Assembly: GCF_001424705.1 (NCBI RefSeq)
Contig: NZ_LMRA01000045.1
Location: forward strand, 63,115 to 127,114
From: Methylobacterium sp. Leaf465
Lineage (GTDB): Bacteria > Pseudomonadota > Alphaproteobacteria > Rhizobiales > Beijerinckiaceae
Direction of reading: 5' to 3'
DNA length: 64,000 nucleotides
Under the pieces are notes generated by a model. That model was not told the DNA's origin, searched no databases, and was given only the letters and a program-made list of their open reading frames with translations. The position numbers were made by a program, and so were the translations under genes. This document shows, piece by piece, positions 16,135 to 24,221 of the stretch (position 1 is the stretch's first letter; each line of letters starts with the position of its first letter).

Positions 16135-18594
16135 TCAAGCGCCGGCGACGAGCGCCAGCCATGCCTCCTCGCTGACGACCTCGACGCCGTGCTTCTGGGC
16201 GTCCGTCAGCTTGGAGCCCGCGCCCGGCCCGGCCACGACGAGGTCGGTCTTGGCCGAGACCGAACCCGAGACCTTGGCGCCCAGGCGCTCGGCGGTGGCC
16301 TTGGCCTCGGACCGGGTCATCCGCTCCAGGCTGCCGGTGAACACCACCGTCTTGCCGGCGAAGGCGGTGGCGGTGGCCGGGGCGGCCATCGGCTCGGTCT
16401 TCACTTCGGCGAGCAGGGCCCGGACCGCCGCGTCGTTGTGCGGTTCGGCGAAGAAGGCGATGAGCGAATCGGTCGCCACCGGGCCGATCTCGCCGTCGTC
16501 GGCGAAGTGGCGATAGGCATCGCCGGGGCGCTGCTCGGCCGCCCGCGCGAGGGCGGCCACGATGGCGTCCGCGTCACCGTAATGGCTCAGGAGGCTGGAG
16601 CGCTGGGGGGCCGACAGGCGCACCCGCTCCTGCGGCTGGGTCTCCGCCTCCTCGTCCTCTCCGGCCTCCGGCTCGCCACCCGCGCGGGGATAGCCCAGCT
16701 CCAACAGGCGGTCGCGGGTGGTCGGTCCGATGCGGGACAGGGCGGAGAGTTCGATCCAGTCCGCTCCGGCCTGGTCGCCGGCCGCGGCGGCGACGCCCGC
16801 CATCAGGGCGGGCATGTCGGGAAAGCGCTTGGCCAGGGCCTTGGCGGTGGATTCGCCGATCTCCGGAATGCCGAGGGCGAAGAGGAAGCGGTTCAGGGGC
16901 AGGCTGCGGCGATCCTCCACCGAGGCGAGGAGGTTCTTGATCGCCTTGTCCTCCTCCTCGCCCTTCTTCTTGGTCGGCTTCTTGGGGGCGGGGGTGCCCT
17001 CCGCCCGGCGCTCGGCGGAGAGCGCCTCGCGCCGCGCCACGATGGCGGCCTTGAGCGGCGCGAAGTCGAGGCGGAACAGGTCGGCGGGCTGGCGCACCAG
17101 CCCGGCCTCGAACAAGACCTCGATATAGGTCTGGCCGAAGCCTTCGAGGTCGAAACCGTTGCGGGAGACGAAGTGCTTCAGGCGCTCGACTCCCTGCGCC
17201 GGGCAGATCAAGCCCCCGGTGCAGCGGCGCACGGCGTCGGGCTTGCCCGTGCGCGGGTTGATCTCGCGCACCGCCCGGCTGCCGCAGGCGGGGCAGTGGT
17301 TCGGGAAGGCGTAGGGCTTCGACCCGGCCGGGCGCTTCTCCAACACCACGTCCATCACCTTCGGGATCACGTCTCCGGCCCGTTGCACCACGACGGTGTC
17401 GCCGACCCGGATGTCGCGCCCGTCGCGGATCGGCTCGCCGTCGGCCCCGACGCCCTGGACGTAACCCTCGTTGTGCAGGGTGGCGTTCGACACCACGACG
17501 CCGCCCACCGTGACCGGACGCAGCTTGGCCAGCGGATTCAGGGAGCCGGTGCGCCCGACATTGATCTCGATGTCCTCGACCACCGTGAGCGCCTTCTGGG
17601 CCGCGAACTTGTGGGCGAGCGCCCAGCGGGGCGAGCGGGAGACGAAGCCGAGGCGGCGCTGCAGGGCGAGGTCGTCGACCTTGTAGACGACGCCGTCGAT
17701 GTCGTAGCCGAGGTCGGCGCGCTCGGCCTCGATGCTCCGGTAATGCGCGATCATCGCGTCCGAATCGGCACAGAGCTTCGTCCGGTCGTTGACCGGCAGG
17801 CCCCAGTCCGAAAACCGCGCCAGCACCCCGTGCTGCGTGCCGTCGAAGGCCGGCACCACCTCGCCCCAGGCATAGGCGAAGAACTTGAGCGGGCGCGAAC
17901 GGGTGATCTCGGGGTCGAGCTGGCGCAGCGACCCGGCCGCCGCGTTGCGGGGGTTGGCGAACAGGGCCTTCCCGGCGGCTTCCTGGCGCGCGTTGATGGC
18001 GGCGAAATCCGCGTGGCTGAGATAGACCTCGCCGCGCACCTCGCAGACCGGCGGCACGTCCGTCCCGGCGAGCCGCTGCGGGATGTCCGACACCGTGCGG
18101 GCATTGGCCGTGACGTCCTCGCCGACCTCGCCGTCGCCCCGGGTCGCCGCCGTGACGAGGCGCCCGTCCTCGTAGCGCAAGGCCAGGGAGAGGCCGTCGA
18201 TCTTCGGCTCGGCGGTGAAGGCCAGGGGATCGCCCTCCGGCCAGTTCAGGAAGCGCCGGACGCGGGCCACGAACTCCGCCACCTCCTCGTCCGCGAAGGC
18301 GTTGCCCAGCGAGAGCATCGGCACCGCGTGGCGCACCTTGGCGAATTTCTCGGAGGGCTTGGCGCCCACCGAAGCGCTGGCGGCCCCCGTTCCAGCGAGA
18401 TCCGGAAACCGTGCCTCGATCTGCTCCAGGCGCCGGCGCAGGGCGTCGTACGCCGCATCCGTGATCTCAGGCGCATCCTCCTGGTGATAGAGCCGATCGG
18501 CCTCGGCGATCCGTTCGGAGAGGTCCGCGTGCTCGGTCCGCGCCGTCTCGGCGGTCATGGTCTCGAGGCTGTCGGCGGGGCTGTCTGCGGGCAT
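16135..18594 (-). CDS. ligA: NAD-dependent DNA ligase LigA
   Basis: The replicative DNA ligase. Lys131 in the adenylation motif KIDG carries the AMP. The rest follows LigA order: adenylation domain, OB fold, a four-Cys zinc finger (CPACG near 372, then CTGG and CPAQ), HhH repeats and a C-terminal BRCT domain (GKTVVFTGSLERM, then WLAL). At 819 residues it is longer than the usual 670-700. The extra length is mainly a Lys/Glu-rich insertion (PKKPTKKKGEEEDK) before the HhH region and an acidic insertion with flanking sequence before the BRCT domain. Insertions of this kind occur in related high-GC alphaproteobacteria. The start is the ATG at 18594; the Met 12 codons later is an alternative. Confidence 0.96.
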   Translation of the reverse strand: MPADSPADSLETMTAETARTEHADLSERIAEADRLYHQEDAPEITDAAYDALRRRLEQIEARFPDLAGTGAASASVGAKPSEKFAKVRHAVPMLSLGNAFADEEVAEFVARVRRFLNWPEGDPLAFTAEPKIDGLSLALRYEDGRLVTAATRGDGEVGEDVTANARTVSDIPQRLAGTDVPPVCEVRGEVYLSHADFAAINARQEAAGKALFANPRNAAAGSLRQLDPEITRSRPLKFFAYAWGEVVPAFDGTQHGVLARFSDWGLPVNDRTKLCADSDAMIAHYRSIEAERADLGYDIDGVVYKVDDLALQRRLGFVSRSPRWALAHKFAAQKALTVVEDIEINVGRTGSLNPLAKLRPVTVGGVVVSNATLHNEGYVQGVGADGEPIRDGRDIRVGDTVVVQRAGDVIPKVMDVVLEKRPAGSKPYAFPNHCPACGSRAVREINPRTGKPDAVRRCTGGLICPAQGVERLKHFVSRNGFDLEGFGQTYIEVLFEAGLVRQPADLFRLDFAPLKAAIVARREALSAERRAEGTPAPKKPTKKKGEEEDKAIKNLLASVEDRRSLPLNRFLFALGIPEIGESTAKALAKRFPDMPALMAGVAAAAGDQAGADWIELSALSRIGPTTRDRLLELGYPRAGGEPEAGEDEEAETQPQERVRLSAPQRSSLLSHYGDADAIVAALARAAEQRPGDAYRHFADDGEIGPVATDSLIAFFAEPHNDAAVRALLAEVKTEPMAAPATATAFAGKTVVFTGSLERMTRSEAKATAERLGAKVSGSVSAKTDLVVAGPGAGSKLTDAQKHGVEVVSEEAWLALVAGA

Positions 18595-18841
18595 GGGGGG
18601 CTTCGTGAGCGTTGGCGCGGCGTCGGCTTATAGCAATCGTCAACCGTCGCAGCACCGGCCAAGGTTCCGGGCTGCCCGAAGCTCTGCACAGGCCTGTAAC
18701 CCCCGCGGCCGCCGAGCGAATACATCGCGACACCCCGACGCCCCGGTGGCTCGTCGGGACCGGCTGCGACCCCGCGCCGCCTCACGGATCCTCCCCGGCC
18801 CCTATCTTTCGATTCAACCGCTTCCCCGATCCTGGATCGCC

Positions 18842-19768
18842 ATGCCAGCCCTGCCCGCCTTCTCCGCGCCCTGGCGCGACCGCGCCGGACGCGTCTCCGG
18901 CCTGAAGCTCGCCACCTTCCTGTTCGCCCTGGCCCCGGGCCTGTGGCTCGCCGGCGCCTACGCGGCCGATGCCCTCGGGGCGAAGCCCATCACGGCGCTG
19001 CTTCATGGTACCGGCGAGTGGGCGGTGCGCTTCCTCATGCTGTCGCTGGCGGTGACGCCCCTGCGCCGCATCGCCCACGCGCCGAAGCTCATCCTGGTCC
19101 GGCGCATGCTTGGCCTGACGGTTCTGGCCTACGGGCTGATCCACCTGTTGCTCTACGTCGTCGACCAGAACTTCGTGCTGACCAAGGTCGTCACCGAGAT
19201 CGCGTCGCGGATCTATCTCACCATCGGCTTCGTGGCGCTTCTCGGCCTCGTGGTGCTCGGCGTCACCTCCACGGACGGGATGATCCGGCGCCTCGGCAAG
19301 GCTTGGCCGCGCCTTCACAAGTCCGTCTACCTCATCGCGATCCTGGGCCTGATCCACTACTACCTGCAGGCCAAGATCGACGTGTCCGATCCGGTCTTCT
19401 GGACCGGCGCCTTCCTGCTGCTGATGGGTCACCGCGCCATGCAGCGCTTCGGGTGGCCGACCAACCCGCTCACCCTGGCGGGCCTCGCTCTGGGGGCCGC
19501 CCTCGTGACCGCACTGCTCGAAGCGGCCTGGTACGGCGTGGCGAGCGGCATCCCGGCGAGCCTCGTCCTCTCGGCCAATCTCGACGTGCCGGACACCATC
19601 CGGCCGGCCTGGTGGGTGCTGGCCCTCGGCCTCGCGGTGCCGGTGCTCAATGCCGTCCGGGCGCGGATGGATAAGAGCGGACGCGGCAAGCCGAAGCGCG
19701 CACCGGCGCCGCGCCCCGCCCCGGCATCGGCACAGGCTGCGGCACGGGAGGCCGTGGCCGCGCGCTGA
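18842..19768 (+). CDS. msrQ: protein-methionine-sulfoxide reductase heme-binding subunit MsrQ
   Basis: A 308-residue inner-membrane protein with about seven hydrophobic segments in the ferric-reductase-like fold. Family features are visible: TGEWAVRFLMLSLAVTPLR near residues 57-75, LVRRMLGLTVLAYGLIHLLLY with the heme-ligand His, and WPRLHKSVYL followed by LIHYYLQ. MsrQ takes electrons from the quinone pool and passes them to periplasmic MsrP, which repairs oxidised methionine. The C-terminal 40 residues are a Lys/Pro/Ala-rich tail not expected in the family core. msrP normally lies beside msrQ; here the neighbours are ligA and a small secreted protein, and no MsrP is recognisable in the window. 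Confidence 0.9.
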   Translation: MPALPAFSAPWRDRAGRVSGLKLATFLFALAPGLWLAGAYAADALGAKPITALLHGTGEWAVRFLMLSLAVTPLRRIAHAPKLILVRRMLGLTVLAYGLIHLLLYVVDQNFVLTKVVTEIASRIYLTIGFVALLGLVVLGVTSTDGMIRRLGKAWPRLHKSVYLIAILGLIHYYLQAKIDVSDPVFWTGAFLLLMGHRAMQRFGWPTNPLTLAGLALGAALVTALLEAAWYGVASGIPASLVLSANLDVPDTIRPAWWVLALGLAVPVLNAVRARMDKSGRGKPKRAPAPRPAPASAQAAAREAVAAR

Positions 19769-19844
19769 CGGCCGCCGGCACGGACTTGCTCCGGGGCGAC
19801 CGCACGCGCATGTAGCGCCTGTCGTTACGGAGGGGAAAACCCGC

Positions 19845-20171
19845 ATGCGGACACGGATCTTGCGGGCTGCGGCCCTCGGCCTCGGCACCCTGCTGTCGAT
19901 GAACGCGGCCCGCGCCGCCTGTACCCTGCCGGAACCGCCCCCGGCGACGTCCCGTCCGACCAAGCCCCCGATGCCGGCCAAGCCGGCCTGCCTCGACGCC
20001 AAAGGCGGCTGCCCGGGCTGGGAAGCCTACAGCTACAACGACGCGATCAAGGCCTACAACGAGAAGGCGGCCGCCTTCCGACCCCTGGCGGAAGCCTACG
20101 TCAAGGCGCTGAACGCCTACGTGAAGGCGAGCAGCGACTACGCGCAGTGCGAGGTGAAGACGCTGCAGTAG
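19845..20171 (+). CDS. small secreted protein of unknown function
   Basis: A 108-residue protein with a signal peptide (Arg-rich start, hydrophobic residues 8-22, cleavage likely after ARA near 24). The mature part begins with a Cys, has a Pro-rich segment and then a helical region rich in Ala, Tyr and Lys (YNDAIKAYNEKAAAF). Four Cys residues in the mature part suggest disulfides in the periplasm. I do not recognise the family. The ATG at 19845 has a strong GGAGGGG ribosome site upstream. It follows msrQ on the same strand by 76 bases and could share its transcript. Confidence 0.75.
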   Translation: MRTRILRAAALGLGTLLSMNAARAACTLPEPPPATSRPTKPPMPAKPACLDAKGGCPGWEAYSYNDAIKAYNEKAAAFRPLAEAYVKALNAYVKASSDYAQCEVKTLQ

Positions 20172-20214
20172 GAACGCGCGGCGCCTTCGGCACGGTCACA
20201 TCGCAGGGTGCGCG

Positions 20215-20326
20215 GTCATTCCGGGGCGCCGCAGGCGAGCCCGGAATCCGGAAACGCCGACTGCGGAAGGTTTTGCACCACCTATGGTTCTGGATCCCGG
20301 GCTCCGCTGCGCGGCCCCGGGATGAC
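20215..20326. repeat. dispersed imperfect palindromic element, copy 2
   Basis: A 112-base intergenic element that opens with GTCATTCCGGGGCGCC and closes with GCGGCCCCGGGATGAC, so its ends are inverted copies. Internal arms (CCCGGAATCCGG and TTCTGGATCCCGGG) also pair. It matches the element at 9971-10081 in order and sequence. It lies between the small secreted protein gene and the adenosine kinase gene, both on the plus strand. Confidence 0.8.
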
Positions 20327-20461
20327 GGGGCGGTGCGAGGGGAGTTCCGCCGTGACGCTTCGAACAGGTGATCGCATTGGCGGCGGCCGTCGCTTGACCC
20401 CCGCCAGGGGCGGTGCCACAGCCCGGCGCAGTTTCCGCTCACCGCCAGACTGGACGGCCCG

Positions 20462-21475
20462 ATGCCCGAATCCCTCGACCTCCTCGTTCTCGGCAACGCC
20501 ATCGTCGACCTCATCGCCCGCACCGAGGAGGATTTCCTCGCGGCACAGGGCGTACCGAAGGGCGCAATGCAGCTGATCGACGAGGCGCGGGCCGAGTCGC
20601 TCTTCGCCGCCATGGGTCCGGCCACCATCGTGTCGGGCGGCTCGGGCGCCAACACGGCGGTGGGCGCGGCGATGCTCGGGGCGAAGACCGGCTTCGTCGG
20701 CAAGGTCCGCGACGACGAGCTCGGCGGCCTCTTCGCCCACGATCTCAAGGCGACCGGCGTCCGCTTCCCCGTGGCCGCCGCCACCGACGGACCGGCCACC
20801 GCCCGCTGCTTCATCCTGGTGACGCCCGATGGCGAGCGCACCATGAACACCTATCTCGGCGCCTGCCAGGGCCTGTCGCCGGCCGATGTCGACGCGGCCA
20901 CCGTGGCCGCCGCCCGCGTGGTCTACCTCGAGGGCTACCTCTGGGACCCGCCGGCCGCCAAGGATGCGTTCCGCAAGGCCGTGACCATCGCCCACGACGC
21001 CGGCAACGCCGCGGCCCTGACCCTGTCAGACGCGTTCTGCGTCGGGCGCTACCGGGAGGAGTTCCTGGGCCTGATCCGCGACGGCAGCATCGACATCCTG
21101 TTCGCGAATATCGGCGAGCTGCAGAGCCTCTACGAGACCGACGACGCCGAGGCCGCGATCCGCGCCCTGCGCGAGGAGAGCGCGGCCCGCGGCCGGGATC
21201 TGCTCGGCCTCGTCACCCGCTCGGCGGACGGTGCGCTCGTGATCCAGGGGGGCGCCGTGCAGGCCGTGTCCGCGTCGCCGGTCCACGAGCTCGTCGACAC
21301 CACGGGCGCGGGCGACCTATTCGCGGCGGGCTTCCTCGCCGGCCATGCCCGCGGCCTCGACCACCGCGACAGCGCCCGCCTCGGAGCGCTCGCCGCCGCA
21401 GAGGTGATCCAGCACATCGGCGCCCGGCCCCAGCACGACCTCGTCGCCCTCGCCAAGGCGCAGGGCCTGCTCTGA
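20462..21475 (+). CDS. adenosine kinase (PfkB family)
   Basis: A 337-residue PfkB-fold sugar or nucleoside kinase. The N-terminal glycine-rich motif GGSGANTA (59-66) and the C-terminal ATP and anion-hole signature DTTGAGDLFAAGF, with the catalytic Asp in GAGD, are both intact. The order and spacing match the bacterial branch annotated as adenosine kinase, which phosphorylates adenosine to AMP; a related nucleoside or sugar substrate cannot be excluded from sequence. The gene stands alone, preceded by the palindromic repeat and followed by a convergent oxidoreductase gene. There is no strong ribosome site before the ATG at 20462. Confidence 0.85.
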   Translation: MPESLDLLVLGNAIVDLIARTEEDFLAAQGVPKGAMQLIDEARAESLFAAMGPATIVSGGSGANTAVGAAMLGAKTGFVGKVRDDELGGLFAHDLKATGVRFPVAAATDGPATARCFILVTPDGERTMNTYLGACQGLSPADVDAATVAAARVVYLEGYLWDPPAAKDAFRKAVTIAHDAGNAAALTLSDAFCVGRYREEFLGLIRDGSIDILFANIGELQSLYETDDAEAAIRALREESAARGRDLLGLVTRSADGALVIQGGAVQAVSASPVHELVDTTGAGDLFAAGFLAGHARGLDHRDSARLGALAAAEVIQHIGARPQHDLVALAKAQGLL

Positions 21476-21538
21476 GGCGGCCCCTTCGGCGGGACCGTCC
21501 CACCGTCCGCCTTCGCGGGACGAGGGAGGCGGGCCGCC
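21476..21538. terminator. long inverted repeat between convergent genes
   Basis: GGCGGCCC immediately after the kinase stop is matched by GGGCCGCC at 21531-21538. The 47 bases between can also partly pair. It lies between convergent genes and may end both transcripts; the large loop and missing T-run limit confidence. Confidence 0.35.
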
Positions 21539-21560
21539 GAACCGCTCGGGCGACCTCCCC

Positions 21561-22535
21561 TTACAGCCGCAGCAGTACCTTGCCGACGGCCTCGCGCCGC
21601 TTGAGGATGCCGAGGGCCTCCTCGTAATCGGCGAGGGGGTATTCGCCGTGGACCTTCGCGGTGAGGCGCCCCTCCGCCACCCAAGCGAGAAGCTGCTCCT
21701 GGTTGGCCCGGTGCGCCTCCGGCTCGCGCTCGACGAAGACGCCCCAGTGCACGCCTTGGATGTCGATGCCCTTGAGGAGCGCCAGGTTGAGCGGAATCCG
21801 CGGAATGTCGCCGGCCGCGAAGCCGATGACGAGGTAGCGGCCCTTCCAGCCGAGCGACCGCAGGGCCGGCTCGGCGTAGTCGCCGCCGATCGGGTCGTAG
21901 ATCACGTCCACGCCCGCCCCCGCGGTCAGCGTGCGCAGGGCCTCGCGCAGGTTCTCGGCGGCGTAATCCACCGCCATCGTGGCGCCATGGGCCTGCGCCG
22001 TCGCCAGCTTCTCGGGCGAGGACGCGCAGGCGATGACACGGGCGCCCATGATCGCCCCGAGTTCCACCGCCGCGAGCCCGACGCCGCCGGAGGCGCCGAG
22101 CACCGCCAGGGTCTCGCCGGGCTGCAGGCGAGCCCGGTCGCGCAGGGCATGCAGCGAGGTGCCGTAGGTGATGGTGAGCCCGGCGGCCTGCGCGTCCGAG
22201 ACCCCGGCTGGCACCGGCGTGAGGTGCCGGGTGGCGACGGCGATCAACTCGCGGCAGGTGCCGTATTTCTGGTGAACGATGACGCGGTCGCCCACCGCGA
22301 AGCCCTCGGCGCCCTCGCCCAGGGCCTCGATGACGCCGCAGGCTTCGCCGCCCGGCGAGAACGGCAATTCGGGCTTCACCTGGTAGCGCCCGGCGATGAT
22401 CAGGGTGTCGAAGAAGTTGAGCGCCGCCAGGGTGATGCGCACCACGGCCTCGCCGGGACCGGCCACCGGGTCCGGCAGGTCGGCTAGGTTAAGATCCTCC
22501 GGCCCCCCGAGACGGGTACACAGCAGCGCCTTCAT
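21561..22535 (-). CDS. NADPH:quinone oxidoreductase family protein (zinc-free MDR)
   Basis: A 324-residue medium-chain dehydrogenase/reductase of the quinone oxidoreductase branch. The N-terminal GroES-like domain starts MKALLCTRLGGPEDL; the Rossmann motif is LGASGGVGLAAVELG near 147-161. The Cys and His ligands for catalytic zinc are missing, as expected for this branch, which uses NADPH to reduce quinones or enones. The ATG at 22535 is preceded by a strong GGGGAGG site. The frame stays open upstream for more than 100 codons but that part is composition-driven and not family-like. Confidence 0.88.
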   Translation of the reverse strand: MKALLCTRLGGPEDLNLADLPDPVAGPGEAVVRITLAALNFFDTLIIAGRYQVKPELPFSPGGEACGVIEALGEGAEGFAVGDRVIVHQKYGTCRELIAVATRHLTPVPAGVSDAQAAGLTITYGTSLHALRDRARLQPGETLAVLGASGGVGLAAVELGAIMGARVIACASSPEKLATAQAHGATMAVDYAAENLREALRTLTAGAGVDVIYDPIGGDYAEPALRSLGWKGRYLVIGFAAGDIPRIPLNLALLKGIDIQGVHWGVFVEREPEAHRANQEQLLAWVAEGRLTAKVHGEYPLADYEEALGILKRREAVGKVLLRL

Positions 22536-22606
22536 GCTCAAACCTCCCCTGGTCGTCCTATCGGCGCTTGCACCGACGGAGCCGCCCGCGCAAGCGGTCG
22601 ACGCCG

Positions 22607-23167
22607 TCAGGGGCGTTCGTAGGTCCCGACGAGGCAGCCCTTGGCGAGGACGCGCCCCGCCATGGCCTCCAGCAGCGCGCCGCGACCGGGATGTTCGGGC
22701 AGCGCCAGCGCCCCGTCGAGGGCGTAGGCCTGGAACAGGTAGGCGTGCGGACCGTGGCCGGTGGGCGGGTCGGGCGGCAGCCAGCCCGGCTTGAGGAAGC
22801 TGTTCTTGCCCAGGTCGAGGCCGGATTCGGCCTGGCTCGCCGTGCCCTCCGCCAGGGGTGCGCCGGGATCGCAATTCCAGGCGATCAGGTGGACCAACGG
22901 GTTCGGCGTGGGGCTGCCGGCATCCTCGCAGAGGAGGACGATTCGCGCCGTGCCGGGGGGCAGGCCGGTCCAGGCCAGGGGCGGTGACGCGCCGGCCCCG
23001 TCGGCGGTGAAGCGCGCCGGCATCGCCGTCCCGTCCGCGAACGCGAGGCTGGTGAGGCCGAGGCCTTCGGGCACGCTGGCGAAGGTGGTCCGGTAGGCGG
23101 TCTTGTCGAGCCCGGCCTTCAGGCCGGACAGGGCGGCGCCCACGGCGTGCGGAATCTTTTCGAGCAA
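22607..23167 (-). CDS. YbhB/YbcL family Raf kinase inhibitor-like protein
   Basis: A 186-residue phosphatidylethanolamine-binding-protein (PEBP) fold protein. Family motifs are present: PARFTADGAGASPPLAW near 55-71, LLCEDAGSP near 83-91, LVHLIAWNCDP near 97-107 and GHGPHAYLFQAYAL near 143-156, including the conserved His residues of the anion pocket. The bacterial function is not established. I chose the TTG at 23167 because GGGAG lies about ten bases upstream and the sequence becomes family-like just after it; further upstream the frame is open but unlike the family. It is 50 bases downstream of ubiG on the same strand. Confidence 0.85.
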   Translation of the reverse strand: MLEKIPHAVGAALSGLKAGLDKTAYRTTFASVPEGLGLTSLAFADGTAMPARFTADGAGASPPLAWTGLPPGTARIVLLCEDAGSPTPNPLVHLIAWNCDPGAPLAEGTASQAESGLDLGKNSFLKPGWLPPDPPTGHGPHAYLFQAYALDGALALPEHPGRGALLEAMAGRVLAKGCLVGTYERP

Positions 23168-23217
23168 GGTCGGTCTCCCACGGGGTACGCCGACCAACCG
23201 CGTGCGCGCCCGAAGGT

Positions 23218-24000
23218 TCAGGCCGAATGCCCGCCTGCGGCCGGGGGCCCGGATGCGCCGGGGCGCTGCGCCGTGATCATGTAGTTGACGGCCGTGTCGC
23301 GGCTCGCCCGCCACGAGCCGTCCAGGGGATTGAGCACCACCCCGGTCGTGTCGGTGACGATGAGGCCGCCGGCCTCGACGGCGCGGGCGAGCTCGTCGGG
23401 CCGCACGAACTTCTCCCAGTCATGGGTGCCCCTGGGCAACCAGCCGAGGACGTACTCGGCCCCGACGATCGCCAGCGCGAAGGAGCGCAGGGTCCGGTTG
23501 AGGGTGGCGGCGAACAGGAGGCCGCCGGGCTTCACCGCCCGGGCCGCCTGCGCCACGAAGGCCGGCATGTCCACCACGTGCTCCACCACCTCCATGGCGA
23601 GCACGATGTCGAAGCGCTCGCCCCCGGCCACCACATCCTCGATGGTGCGGGCGCGGTAATCCACCGGCACGCCCTCGGCGTCGGCATGGGCCTGGGCCAC
23701 CTTGACGTTGGTCGGCGCCGGATCGAGTCCGGTGACTCGGGCGCCGAGGCGCGCCAGGGGCTCGGACAGGACGCCGCCGCCGCAGCCGATATCCACCAGG
23801 GTCAGCCCCTCCAGGGCGAAGGGCGCGTTGCGGTCCCGTCCGAAATGCCGGCAGGCCGTGTCGCGGATATAGGCGAGGCGGACGGGGTTGAAGCGGTGGA
23901 GCACCCGCATCGGTCCGGCCTCGTCCCACCAGGTCGCCGCGATGGCTTCGAAGCGGGCGACCTCGTCGCGGTCGATGGAGGCGCCTGTGGGTCCGGTCAT
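23218..24000 (-). CDS. ubiG: ubiquinone biosynthesis O-methyltransferase UbiG
   Basis: A 260-residue class I SAM methyltransferase. The SAM motif VDIGCGGG near residues 67-74, the acidic motif GLDPA near 91, and the UbiG-specific start EVARFEAIAATWWDEAGPM followed by LHRFNPVRLAYI are clear. It performs the two O-methylation steps of ubiquinone synthesis. I chose the ATG at 24000 because it is where conserved sequence begins; the ribosome site is weak. The promoter region is shared with the divergent lysC gene. Confidence 0.93.
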   Translation of the reverse strand: MTGPTGASIDRDEVARFEAIAATWWDEAGPMRVLHRFNPVRLAYIRDTACRHFGRDRNAPFALEGLTLVDIGCGGGVLSEPLARLGARVTGLDPAPTNVKVAQAHADAEGVPVDYRARTIEDVVAGGERFDIVLAMEVVEHVVDMPAFVAQAARAVKPGGLLFAATLNRTLRSFALAIVGAEYVLGWLPRGTHDWEKFVRPDELARAVEAGGLIVTDTTGVVLNPLDGSWRASRDTAVNYMITAQRPGASGPPAAGGHSA

Positions 24001-24040
24001 CGTCTCGGCATGTCTCGTGCGAGGTGGGCGCGTCCCATTG

Positions 24041-24069
24041 TTGACACGCCCGGGCGGCCCTTGTACCCG
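24041..24069 (+). promoter_or_regulatory. candidate lysC promoter
   Basis: A perfect -35 hexamer TTGACA at 24041-24046 with a 17-base spacer leading to TACCCG, a weak -10. This would give lysC a leader of about 145 bases. Nothing resembling a lysine riboswitch or a leader peptide was recognised in that leader. Confidence 0.3.
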
Positions 24070-24221
24070 CCGAAGCCCTGTCCGGTACAGCAGCCAAGCG
24101 ACGCGGCAGGCCGTGCGGGTTCCGGGAAATCCGTCCCGCGGCCCGCCGAATCCCGAGGTCACGCTCGATCCCCGGCTCAAGCGATGCGTCGCGGGCGCGA
24201 CAGGCTCCGTCTGGTGAGAAC

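Noticed and set aside
24001..24221. Riboswitch or attenuator before lysC
   Set aside because: I found no lysine-riboswitch landmarks, no leader peptide with Lys runs and no paired terminator and antiterminator.
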